Below, piece by piece: positions 1 to 6,615 of a DNA stretch of 43,518 nt. The translations under genes and the position numbers were made by a program. The stretch's first letter is position 1. Every line of letters begins with the position of its first letter. Below the pieces are notes generated by a model. It had not been told where the DNA came from. It did no database searches and worked only from the letters and a program-made list of their open reading frames with translations. Source of the stretch: Flavobacteriales bacterium UBA5422 (lineage in GTDB: Bacteria; Bacteroidota; Bacteroidia; Flavobacteriales_D; Crocinitomicaceae); contig DHNG01000027.1 in the NCBI GenBank assembly GCA_002409405.1, positions 1 through 43,518 of the forward strand, in the 5' to 3' direction.

Positions 1-80
1 AAAGAACTTCTCTTTTGCCGTTGTCGTCTATTCAAAAACTTTACAACCTATTTCCCCTTTCCGCCTATCGCTCTAAGCGG
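1..80 (-). other. Probable 5' leader of an rRNA operon (transcribed leftward out of the window)
   Basis: This stretch lies downstream of P1 and P2 on the minus strand and carries no protein start. It ends at the window edge in GAGAAGTTCTTT, which resembles the antitermination box A-like motif just before 16S rRNA genes in Bacteroidota. The RNA gene itself is not in the window, so the call depends on the promoters and leader only. Positions 241-434, between P1 and the symporter gene, are very AT-rich and show no convincing gene. Confidence 0.45.
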
Positions 81-84
81 GGTG

Positions 85-114
85 CAAAGATAATCAGGTT
101 TTTTATTCCTGCAA
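85..114 (-). promoter_or_regulatory. Downstream tandem promoter (P2) of the leftward stable-RNA-type transcription unit
   Basis: On the minus strand a -7 box TATCTTTG (85-92) and -33 TTG (112-114) are separated by 19 nt, then CACCCCGCTTAGAG follows. Spacing, the TTGCAGGAA-type -33 context and the GCnCCCCGCT initiation context all match P1. Paired strong promoters of this kind are typical of rRNA operons. Confidence 0.7.
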
Positions 115-204
115 CCTTTTTTGAAAAAAATTTAAATCTTTTTTTTCTCTAAAGACTCCCTTACTCCTACTTCCCTCAGACCTCGTTCGGTCCTTAGCGG
201 GGCG

Positions 205-234
205 CAAAGGTATGTGCTTTTTTTGTTTCTGCAA
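205..234 (-). promoter_or_regulatory. Upstream tandem promoter (P1) of a leftward stable-RNA-type transcription unit
   Basis: On the minus strand a -7 box TACCTTTG (205-212) is preceded by a -33 TTG (232-234) with exactly 19 nt between them, which matches the Bacteroidota sigma-ABfr consensus. The box is followed by GCGCCCCGCTAAGG. The same arrangement recurs 120 bp downstream (P2). No protein start follows before the window edge, and the leader near position 1 reads GAGAAGTTCTTT on the minus strand, like the box A-type leader before 16S rRNA in this phylum. The rRNA assignment is inference. Confidence 0.7.
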
Positions 235-434
235 GCATTTTTTGTGGCTTTTTTAATTTTTTTTCAAATACAATCATTAACCTGCTAATAATTAGCTGTG
301 TAAAAAATGAAAAAAATTGCTTTTGTTTGATCGGAATCTGTTGCTTCTACTACAACACTAGCATACTATATAAAATGGCTGCATGGAAAAATCATACATT
401 ATATATAGTATATATGGTTAGAATTTGTCTTTTA

Positions 435-1862
435 CTATTCTTCCGTAGGAATCGCCTTTACCTGTTTTTCCTCCATTCTATTAATAATAATAGCAACAAC
501 TGCATCGCTTACTACATTGTTTACCGTTCGGCACATGTCCAATAAACGATCAACGGGAGAGATAAGAGCAATCCACATCGGGTTTAATCCCAATGAAGAA
601 AGAACCATAATCAGCATGATCAATCCTGCTCCCGGAACAGCTGCTGCACCGAAAGAAGCTAATGTCGCCGTAATGATAATTCCCAGTTGCTGTAACAATG
701 TCAGATCCACATCGTGGTATTGCGCCAGAAAAATGACAGCCACCGCCTGGTACAAAGAAGTTCCGTCCATATTCAACGTGGCCCCGATCGGTAATACAAG
801 GTCCGTGATTTTCTTTGGGACCTTCAATCTGTTCTCCACACAATCGATGGTAACAGGAAGTGCTGCCGCGCTGGATGATGATGAAAATGCCAAAATCATA
901 GCCGGACTCATTTCTCTAAAGAATTTTCCGTACGGAATTTTTACTCCGAATACACGCATCAAGGTAGGATAGAAAACAAATAAGGCAAACAACAATCCGA
1001 TCACTACAACCAGACTATAATAACCGAGATCCGCTAGTTGTTGTAATAGCTCTTCTGCAGATCCGGCTTTTTTGGTCAGTACTCCGGCCATTAAACAAAA
1101 GACAAAAAATGGTGCCGCCTTCATGACGATCTGTACCATCTTAATAAATGTTTCGTTAATTGCCTCAAAGAAATTGATCATGGGACCTGCCTGATGTGCC
1201 GGTAAAAAGCGGGAACTAAATCCAAAGAACATGGCAAAGAAAATTACCTGCAACATCAGATTTCCATCGCTCAACGACAAGATCAGGTTTTCTGGAATCA
1301 AATCTACTAATGGTTGCAATGGACCTCTGTCTTCAAAAGCAGCGGAACTACTACTGCTCTTTTCCATCATCTCTGCATACTCATCCGAACTTTTCTTGGC
1401 ATTCCACGAAGCATTCACTTTTGCAACGACATTACTGTCCGCTGTTGCCAGAAAATTCCTTCCGTCCGCAATTTTGACATTGTTTTCATTTGCCCAGATC
1501 TCGTATTCCAGGCGATTTTCGAGTCGCTTCGTTTCATCCTTAATGACTCCTGGCTTGAATAAGTTGACAACAGTTAGTCCTGTTGTGATCGCAAACATGG
1601 TTGTAAAAACGTATAATCCCATCGTTCGGGCACCCATTCTTCCGAGATTGGTTTCTTTTCCAATTGTAGCGATACCAGTAATAATGGAAAACATGACCAG
1701 CGGAATGGCAATAAACTTTAAACAGTTGATGAAAATCGTACCAAACGGATCAATCCAATCAGCAGTGAATTGAGCTAATCCCAATTTCCCGGATAGAAAC
1801 GACCAGATAATCCCAAGAAACATCGCAATGATGATTTTCCAATGCAGAGCAAGTTTTTTCAT
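435..1862 (-). CDS. Dicarboxylate/amino acid:cation symporter (DAACS family, GltP/DctA-like)
   Basis: This 475-residue inner-membrane protein should couple Na+ or H+ entry to uptake of glutamate, aspartate or C4-dicarboxylates. It has the family's hydrophobic profile (about eight membrane helices plus two re-entrant hairpins). It also carries the diagnostic serine-rich hairpin SSSSSAAALPVT (about residue 330) and the ion/substrate motif NMDGTSLYQAV (about residue 365). The exact substrate cannot be told from sequence. An unusually long hydrophilic segment between roughly residues 105 and 190, including a run of five serines, fills the loop after the third predicted helix. The gene is preceded by a TATCTTCA -7-like box and lies 97 bp from the next gene upstream, so it may have its own promoter. 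Start is ATG with a typical MKKLALHWKI N-terminus. Confidence 0.93.
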   Translation of the reverse strand: MKKLALHWKIIIAMFLGIIWSFLSGKLGLAQFTADWIDPFGTIFINCLKFIAIPLVMFSIITGIATIGKETNLGRMGARTMGLYVFTTMFAITTGLTVVNLFKPGVIKDETKRLENRLEYEIWANENNVKIADGRNFLATADSNVVAKVNASWNAKKSSDEYAEMMEKSSSSSAAFEDRGPLQPLVDLIPENLILSLSDGNLMLQVIFFAMFFGFSSRFLPAHQAGPMINFFEAINETFIKMVQIVMKAAPFFVFCLMAGVLTKKAGSAEELLQQLADLGYYSLVVVIGLLFALFVFYPTLMRVFGVKIPYGKFFREMSPAMILAFSSSSSAAALPVTIDCVENRLKVPKKITDLVLPIGATLNMDGTSLYQAVAVIFLAQYHDVDLTLLQQLGIIITATLASFGAAAVPGAGLIMLIMVLSSLGLNPMWIALISPVDRLLDMCRTVNNVVSDAVVAIIINRMEEKQVKAIPTEE

Positions 1863-1959
1863 GCCGTGAAGATAGTTTTTTTGAAAGAATGGAAAAAATA
1901 AAAGAATGAATTTGTGTTTCTATCGTTTGTATTTGCGATTACTATTGAACAACTTTACC

Positions 1960-2847
1960 TCAACGAATAAACTTATTTCCGATTAATTTCCATTTATACA
2001 CTTTCCAACATATCAGAAAAAATAACACTTGTCCTCCAAATGCTGTCAAAAAATCAACCCATGTGAAAGCTGGCGGATTGGTGTCCAGGAAAAGAGCATC
2101 CGTTTGAAACACTTGCCAGTTACTCGTAACGATTAATGCTGCAAATAAATTATTGGCAAAGTGAAACCCGATGGTCAATTCCAGTCCATCATCAATAATA
2201 GCAACCAACCCTAAAAAAACACCTGTTCCGATGTAATACACCAGCGCAATGTTCCCGATTACTTCCACTTCCGGATTGGAAGCGTGCAAATATCCGAAGA
2301 TCGTACCTGTAATAATGGAAAGAATCAGTCCGCTTTTAATCCGGGTTGACATCCACTTCAACAGAAACGAACGAAAGATCAGTTCTTCGGCAGCACATTG
2401 AATCAGGAGTACACAGCTTGCCACCACAACCAGAGGAATAAACTTTTCTACATTGAAATTTGTCACTACCAATTCATTTTTGGAGACAAAGAATGTAATC
2501 ATACATAAAAGAAACCACAGCCCGAAACCAAATCCCAACCGTTTGTAATCTATTTTTTTTCTACTGGAGATTAAGAACTGAAACGGCCAGCGCAGAATAA
2601 ATTTTGCAACAACAGGTACACTGAAAAAGACAGTGATCCATGGAAATAAGAGCAAAACAAACGTGATTGTATTTCCCATCTGCTGCTGAAGCTCATAAAT
2701 TACGTCTACCGACGAGGTATTCAGTTGAGAATAAACAACAAGTGCAGGAATGTTCCCGGCAATATATGCCCCCAGAATAATTAGCAGGGCGAAGATGTAG
2801 TCCTGGACGCTATTTTTAACCAGCGGATATGAAGACTGAAACGACAT
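1960..2847 (-). CDS. CPBP family intramembrane glutamic endopeptidase (CAAX protease-like)
   Basis: A 295-residue polytopic membrane protein with the ABI/CPBP signature. Motif 1 is EELIFR (Glu154-Glu155, Arg159), motif 2 is the FGYLH segment (His188), and motif 3 is FHFANN (His229 with Asn232/233). In the Rce1-like family these residues build the active site within the membrane. The substrate is unknown; bacterial members act in peptide processing or membrane-protein quality control. Its ATG overlaps the stop of the upstream GlsB-like gene by one base (TAATG), so the two are translationally coupled and belong to one leftward operon with the two lipid acyltransferases. Confidence 0.88.
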   Translation of the reverse strand: MSFQSSYPLVKNSVQDYIFALLIILGAYIAGNIPALVVYSQLNTSSVDVIYELQQQMGNTITFVLLLFPWITVFFSVPVVAKFILRWPFQFLISSRKKIDYKRLGFGFGLWFLLCMITFFVSKNELVVTNFNVEKFIPLVVVASCVLLIQCAAEELIFRSFLLKWMSTRIKSGLILSIITGTIFGYLHASNPEVEVIGNIALVYYIGTGVFLGLVAIIDDGLELTIGFHFANNLFAALIVTSNWQVFQTDALFLDTNPPAFTWVDFLTAFGGQVLFFLICWKVYKWKLIGNKFIR

Positions 2848-3779
2848 TATTGCTTGGTTCCGAAATCACCCTCTATGTGCCGCTCTTTTTTATCCGGGTA
2901 GATGTCTTCAATTGTCACCAGAATTCCTGTTTCCTCCACATTTCCGAAATCAGGGTTGACGGCTGTACCAAATGTTTTCATAGTCGGTGACAGGTTCATG
3001 TATATGTTTACCAACGGAGGAATGTTTTCTCCTTTCTCCCGAACATAGCCATTCAACTGTTTAAATGCTTCTTTGTATTCCAGATCCTGTGCAATCAACT
3101 CATCGAAGGGTTTGTTCTTTGCAAGTGTTAACGGGTGAATCGGGTGAATCAAATCTTCTGTATCCGGGAAAAAATGATTCAGGAAATTCAACAGAAAATC
3201 TCTCGCATCACGCTCATATGTAGGATACATTGTTACTTTTCCGAAGAAATAACGGATGTCCGGATTTTCAATGATGAGCGATCCCAATCCGTCCCAGATA
3301 TTGTCCAGTGCAAATAATCCTTTGCGTGGGTTCACACTCGGTTGAAACGCCGGTTGCACCCAGCTTCTGCCCAACTCGATTGTATAAGGAAGGTAATCCG
3401 TTACAAAACGTTCTGAAAAATGGAAGTAATGTGTGGTTGATAAATCAATTTCTCCATTTTCCAGGATCGCTTTTTCACATCTTATAAAGCGGTAACCTCC
3501 TACGATCTCTTCATCTTCCGGCGACCAGACAATCAGCTGTTCGTAGCAATGTTCGTTTGTGTCAAATTCGTCCAGATCGAGGCTCAAGCCCGTTCCTCCT
3601 CCTGAATTTCTGAAGGTAACTTCACGCAAACGTCCGACTTCGCGAACCGTATTCGGTGCATTGTGATGATTTACAATATAAATTTCATTGTCGCCTTTTC
3701 TAGTAACACGAACAAATCGATCAGCATTTAACTCTGACTTCAGTATGTTTCTATCTATCGCTTCAATAATTGGTTCCAT
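2847..3779 (-). CDS. GlsB/OlsB-like N-acyltransferase (GNAT superfamily, hemolysin-type)
   Basis: A 310-residue soluble protein of the acyl-homoserine-lactone-synthase-like GNAT group (Acetyltransf_5), often labelled hemolysin. Visible landmarks are EEIVGGYRFIRC in the central sheet, FHFSERFV, and the conserved ELGRSWVQPAFQP segment, followed by the GLFALDNIWDGLG region. In Bacteroides the adjacent pair GlsB/GlsA makes glycine lipids: GlsB joins a 3-hydroxy-fatty acid to the amino acid nitrogen. Here the gene follows the partner O-acyltransferase by 12 bp, as expected for that pathway. Glycine versus ornithine specificity cannot be read from the sequence. The C-terminal 40 residues are polar and probably variable. 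Confidence 0.82.
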   Translation of the reverse strand: MEPIIEAIDRNILKSELNADRFVRVTRKGDNEIYIVNHHNAPNTVREVGRLREVTFRNSGGGTGLSLDLDEFDTNEHCYEQLIVWSPEDEEIVGGYRFIRCEKAILENGEIDLSTTHYFHFSERFVTDYLPYTIELGRSWVQPAFQPSVNPRKGLFALDNIWDGLGSLIIENPDIRYFFGKVTMYPTYERDARDFLLNFLNHFFPDTEDLIHPIHPLTLAKNKPFDELIAQDLEYKEAFKQLNGYVREKGENIPPLVNIYMNLSPTMKTFGTAVNPDFGNVEETGILVTIEDIYPDKKERHIEGDFGTKQ

Positions 3780-3791
3780 TCTGTTCTCTTT

Positions 3792-4616
3792 TTACCTGCG
3801 CTGCTCTTTCAGTTGATAAACAGTAGCTTTTATGTCTTGCGCCACTTCTTCATCCGATTTGCTGTTTTTCAGTGCATCCGGTTGAATCGGGTCCCCTACA
3901 ATAAACTGTATGCGCTTCCCTTTTTGCTTATATAATTCGTCTGAAAGATACAGCATTTCAATATTTGCTTTTATACCTATAAACCTGCGGAAGTTGGATA
4001 AGTTGTAAAAAAAACTTGACAGTCTTCCTTCTATATATATAGGCACAATTGTTTTATTATTTCGCCGGGCATACCGTACAAATGTCTTTTTCCATTCCAG
4101 ATCGGCGATTTTCCCGTTTTTCCTTCTGCTCACAAGACCTGCCGGAAAAATTCCGATCGCTGCATCCGAAGAAAACAACTCCGTCATTTGCATGTGTAAC
4201 TGCCGTTCATTGGATCCGTGTTTGTTTACTCCCACAAACAACTCTTGCAATGGTGTCAGGTTGAGCAACAAGTCGTTGACAATAAACTTTATGTCCGTTC
4301 GTTTCGCTCCTAACGCATGTACCAATGCCATCGCATCCATTCCTCCAAGCGGGTGGTTCATCACTAAAATGACTCCTCCTTCAGCCGGAATATGGTCGAT
4401 TCCCTTCATTTCCACCTTTAAATCAAATTCCTCAACTATAACATCACAAAATGCTTCATTTTTCAAATGTCCGTTGCGCCGCATGAAATCATTTATTTCA
4501 TCCTGGTGAAGAATTCGCTTCAGGTAACGATAGATAAACCCGGGTATAAGTCTTGCCAGCCTGGGACTCTTACTTTGTACCAGTTTACGGATATCTATGA
4601 AATTCTCTTCGCTCAT
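3792..4616 (-). CDS. GlsA/PlsC-like 1-acyl-glycerol-3-phosphate-type O-acyltransferase
   Basis: A 274-residue membrane-associated acyltransferase. The catalytic box reads NHPLGGMD (His88, Asp94), i.e. His-x5-Asp rather than the usual His-x4-Asp; I believe this spacing is usual for this subgroup. IGIFPAGLVSRRKNG (about residues 152-166) corresponds to the phosphate/glycerol-binding FPEGxxS block. By analogy with Bacteroides GlsA it should acylate the 3-hydroxyl of the N-acyl amino acid made by the neighbouring GlsB-like enzyme, finishing an aminolipid. It is the first gene of the leftward operon. A -7 box TATTTTCG lies only about 10 nt before the ATG, so the leader may be a few bases long. Confidence 0.82.
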   Translation of the reverse strand: MSEENFIDIRKLVQSKSPRLARLIPGFIYRYLKRILHQDEINDFMRRNGHLKNEAFCDVIVEEFDLKVEMKGIDHIPAEGGVILVMNHPLGGMDAMALVHALGAKRTDIKFIVNDLLLNLTPLQELFVGVNKHGSNERQLHMQMTELFSSDAAIGIFPAGLVSRRKNGKIADLEWKKTFVRYARRNNKTIVPIYIEGRLSSFFYNLSNFRRFIGIKANIEMLYLSDELYKQKGKRIQFIVGDPIQPDALKNSKSDEEVAQDIKATVYQLKEQRR

Positions 4617-4626
4617 ATTCCAAACA

Positions 4627-4634
4627 CGAAAATA
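4627..4634 (-). promoter_or_regulatory. Putative -7 element for the aminolipid operon
   Basis: On the minus strand TATTTTCG fits TAnnTTyG and ends 10 nt before the GlsA-like ATG at 4616. No good -33 TTG is visible at the standard spacing, so support is moderate. Confidence 0.4.
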
Positions 4635-4735
4635 CTATTTTGAATTGGATTGAAAAAGGATTTTTTAAATAAACGCCCCTGAAATCTGTCGTTATCTGCC
4701 TTATAACAAATTGAGATTAAATCAACTATACAACC

Positions 4736-4761
4736 AAAAATACCTAATATTAGGTATTTTT
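4736..4761. promoter_or_regulatory. Perfect 26-bp palindrome (candidate operator)
   Basis: The left half AAAAATACCTAAT is followed immediately by its exact reverse complement ATTAGGTATTTTT. It lies between the divergent GlsA-like gene and a strong -7 box at 4779 and covers the region where that promoter's -33 element should be. It could be a repressor or activator site with TACC/GGTA half-sites. It also resembles an intrinsic terminator, but no plus-strand gene ends here. Confidence 0.55.
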
Positions 4762-4778
4762 TTTGATTAAAATCTATC

Positions 4779-4786
4779 TACCTTTG
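4779..4786 (+). promoter_or_regulatory. Promoter -7 element of a candidate small RNA
   Basis: TACCTTTG is a perfect match to TAnnTTTG, at the same quality as the rpsA promoter. A TTTG sits at 4762-4765, closer than the ideal 19 nt. A strong terminator follows about 100 nt downstream with no coding start between. Confidence 0.55.
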
Positions 4787-4791
4787 CCCCC

Positions 4792-4914
4792 ATCAATCTT
4801 GCTGCTAACAGACTTGGATCGTTTTCTCTATCAAGCCATCCATTATTCACAGACAAATCTTTCAATTATTATCTATCTTTAAAAAGCAGTTTTCTTTCGA
4901 GAGCTGTTTTTTTT
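4792..4914 (+). ncRNA. Candidate small RNA or attenuated leader
   Basis: Initiation about 5 nt after the -7 box at 4779-4786 and termination at the hairpin ending near 4914 would give an RNA of roughly 120 nt. The interval contains no ATG before the hairpin and no recognisable peptide. It does not match a tRNA, 6S RNA or riboswitch that I know. The alternative is a terminated leader of the downstream YceI gene, but that gene has its own -7 box at 4960. The existence of the RNA is inferred purely from promoter and terminator signals. Confidence 0.4.
4881..4914 (+). terminator. Intrinsic terminator of the candidate small RNA
   Basis: A continuous 14-bp stem (4881-4894 with 4899-4912, including three G-U pairs) closes on a TTTC loop and runs into an uninterrupted T tract (4907-4914). 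The A tract on the 5' side lengthens the stem. Confidence 0.7.
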
Positions 4915-4934
4915 ATGTTAAAACCTACATGTGA

Positions 4935-4956
4935 TTTATTTACCTTGGTAAGTAAA
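4935..4956. promoter_or_regulatory. Imperfect dyad upstream of the YceI-domain gene (candidate operator)
   Basis: TTTATTTACC and GGTAAGTAAA are inverted arms around a 2-nt spacer with one mismatch. The dyad sits just before the -7 box TATATTTG (4960-4967). Its TACC/GGTA inner arms recall the 26-bp palindrome about 200 bp upstream, but with a different spacer. Confidence 0.4.
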
Positions 4957-4959
4957 TTA

Positions 4960-4967
4960 TATATTTG
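4960..4967 (+). promoter_or_regulatory. Promoter -7 element of the YceI-domain membrane gene
   Basis: TATATTTG matches TAnnTTTG perfectly and lies 32 nt before the ATG at 5000. No clear -33 TTG is present at 19 nt, which would fit dependence on an activator at the neighbouring dyad. Confidence 0.5.
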
Positions 4968-4999
4968 CAATTTTTATATCTTTAATTAAAAATTTGACC

Positions 5000-6526
5000 A
5001 TGATTTATGACGCTATCTTTCCTTTAACAACTGGTGTTCTTTTGCTAACAGGCCTGGTTGCATTATACCGGTATTCATCCAGCCTTCAGCCACTGCTGAA
5101 TTTTTTGTTTCTTTTATTATCCGCCCGACTACTGCAAACAGGTATTTCACCTGAAGAAAACAGTGAGTGGATGACAGGAATGATTGGATTGGTTGCCGGG
5201 TTAAACCTGGTTGTTGCAACACTTGTCAAATCAGGGAAAATCCGATGGATTGTACCAGTTGTATCTATTCTTTTACTTCCGTTAATCGGAAAAAATGACT
5301 TGCTGTTCGGCGATTATGCGCTGGATCTTTCCAATACAAAAGTGACTGGAGTAATTGCCCTGGGTTTCTTGATCGGACTGATATCTTACCTATTGAAAAT
5401 CGTATTGAAACGCTTTTTCCCTGCAGATGAACAGGAATCAATCCGGTTAACTGCACAAATTGCTTTGAGTGGGCTATTCATCATTCCTGCAACGTTTTTT
5501 GCTTCCTGGTACGGAGTTGTGTTTCTCGCAATGGGTTACTTCTTGTACAATACCTACAGTGAAAAGAAAAATGACCTGCTGTTGATTTCATTACTGACAA
5601 TTGCTTCCGCTTCAGGGGTAGCCACAAAATACGGTGTAGAAGGAATTGATCTTTCGGTCGGTAAAATTACGGCAGGATTAATGGTTGGTGCAGGAGCTTA
5701 CATGTTGACTGTACTGGCGACAAAAACGTCTAACAAAGTAATGGGATATGTATTTGTGGTATTGGCAATCTTGCTGTTGAGTCTGATAACCCTGTTAAAT
5801 AATGTTCATCCGGCATACGGAGGAACTGAAAGTTTGCTTGCTGCATTTTTCGGTTTTGCAATCATCAACCTGTTTAATGGAAAACACGAAGCTGCGAATA
5901 TTCTGTTCCCGGCATTATTAGTTATCGGGTTGTTTCTTCCTTCTGATCCCTTCTCTGAAGCAAACGGAGAAATAGCTCCTGTGACTGCTGAGCAACAAAA
6001 CACTCCGGAAGAACCGGTTGCTGAACCAAAAGGAATGGATGCAAGTGCGCTTTCGGGAAAATACACCATTGTATCTGAAACAGCTGTTATTTCTTTCCAA
6101 CTAGGTCAGAAAGGAGGAGTTACCAAAGGAGCGATCAAAGAATTTGAAGGTACGGTTGATTTTGGAACAGCAATTAATTCCGCAAAATTCAATGTAAAAT
6201 TACCGACAAAAAAACTGACAACTTTCAATACAATGCGCGATGAATCCATTATGGGTGGTGCTTATCTGAATGCTTCTAAATTTCCGGCAATGTCGTTTTC
6301 ATCTTCCAGCATGGAAGCAAAAGATGACGGTTATCTACTCAAAGGAAACTTCACACTGTTAGGAAAAACAAATCCGGAAAACGTATTTATTAAGTACCTG
6401 GGAGAGAAAGACGGAAAACAGCAATTTATAGGGAAAGCCGCGATTGACCGTACAAAATATGGGATGCCTTCGTCTCCACAAGAGGGAAATATTGTCGATT
6501 TTGCCTTCACAATAGAGTTAAAATAG
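5000..6526 (+). CDS. Multi-pass membrane protein with C-terminal YceI-like domain
   Basis: The ATG at 5000 is preferred to a TTG two codons upstream; the product is then 508 residues. Residues 1-325 form about ten hydrophobic helices with short loops and no transporter signature I can name. A linker rich in Glu, Pro and Ala (about 325-345) leads to a YceI-like lipocalin-fold domain (about 345-508). That domain carries the FxxxxFGT, LPTKKLTTFNTMRDESIMGGAYLNA and FSSSSMEAKDDGYLLKGNFTLLGKT-type blocks. YceI domains bind long amphiphiles such as isoprenoids in the periplasm. Standalone YceI proteins have signal peptides, so the fusion to a large membrane domain is unusual. It suggests a membrane carrier or receptor for a lipid or isoprenoid. 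Two dyads and a small-RNA-like unit lie upstream. Confidence 0.8.
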   Translation: MIYDAIFPLTTGVLLLTGLVALYRYSSSLQPLLNFLFLLLSARLLQTGISPEENSEWMTGMIGLVAGLNLVVATLVKSGKIRWIVPVVSILLLPLIGKNDLLFGDYALDLSNTKVTGVIALGFLIGLISYLLKIVLKRFFPADEQESIRLTAQIALSGLFIIPATFFASWYGVVFLAMGYFLYNTYSEKKNDLLLISLLTIASASGVATKYGVEGIDLSVGKITAGLMVGAGAYMLTVLATKTSNKVMGYVFVVLAILLLSLITLLNNVHPAYGGTESLLAAFFGFAIINLFNGKHEAANILFPALLVIGLFLPSDPFSEANGEIAPVTAEQQNTPEEPVAEPKGMDASALSGKYTIVSETAVISFQLGQKGGVTKGAIKEFEGTVDFGTAINSAKFNVKLPTKKLTTFNTMRDESIMGGAYLNASKFPAMSFSSSSMEAKDDGYLLKGNFTLLGKTNPENVFIKYLGEKDGKQQFIGKAAIDRTKYGMPSSPQEGNIVDFAFTIELK

Positions 6527-6580
6527 TATAAAATCAGTTTCTGAACGATAATCATAGATGAATTAAGGCAAGAAATTTGC

Positions 6581-6588
6581 TACCTTCA
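6581..6588 (+). promoter_or_regulatory. Probable -7 element of the S41 protease gene
   Basis: TACCTTCA is a one-mismatch TAnnTTTG box 28 nt upstream of the ATG at 6616. Confidence 0.35.
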
Positions 6589-6615
6589 CGTTCTTATAAA
6601 TAAACATTCAAGTTG

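Noticed and set aside
1231..1773. 180-residue open frame on the plus strand
   Set aside because: Antisense to the well-supported DAACS symporter, with no promoter and no recognisable domain.
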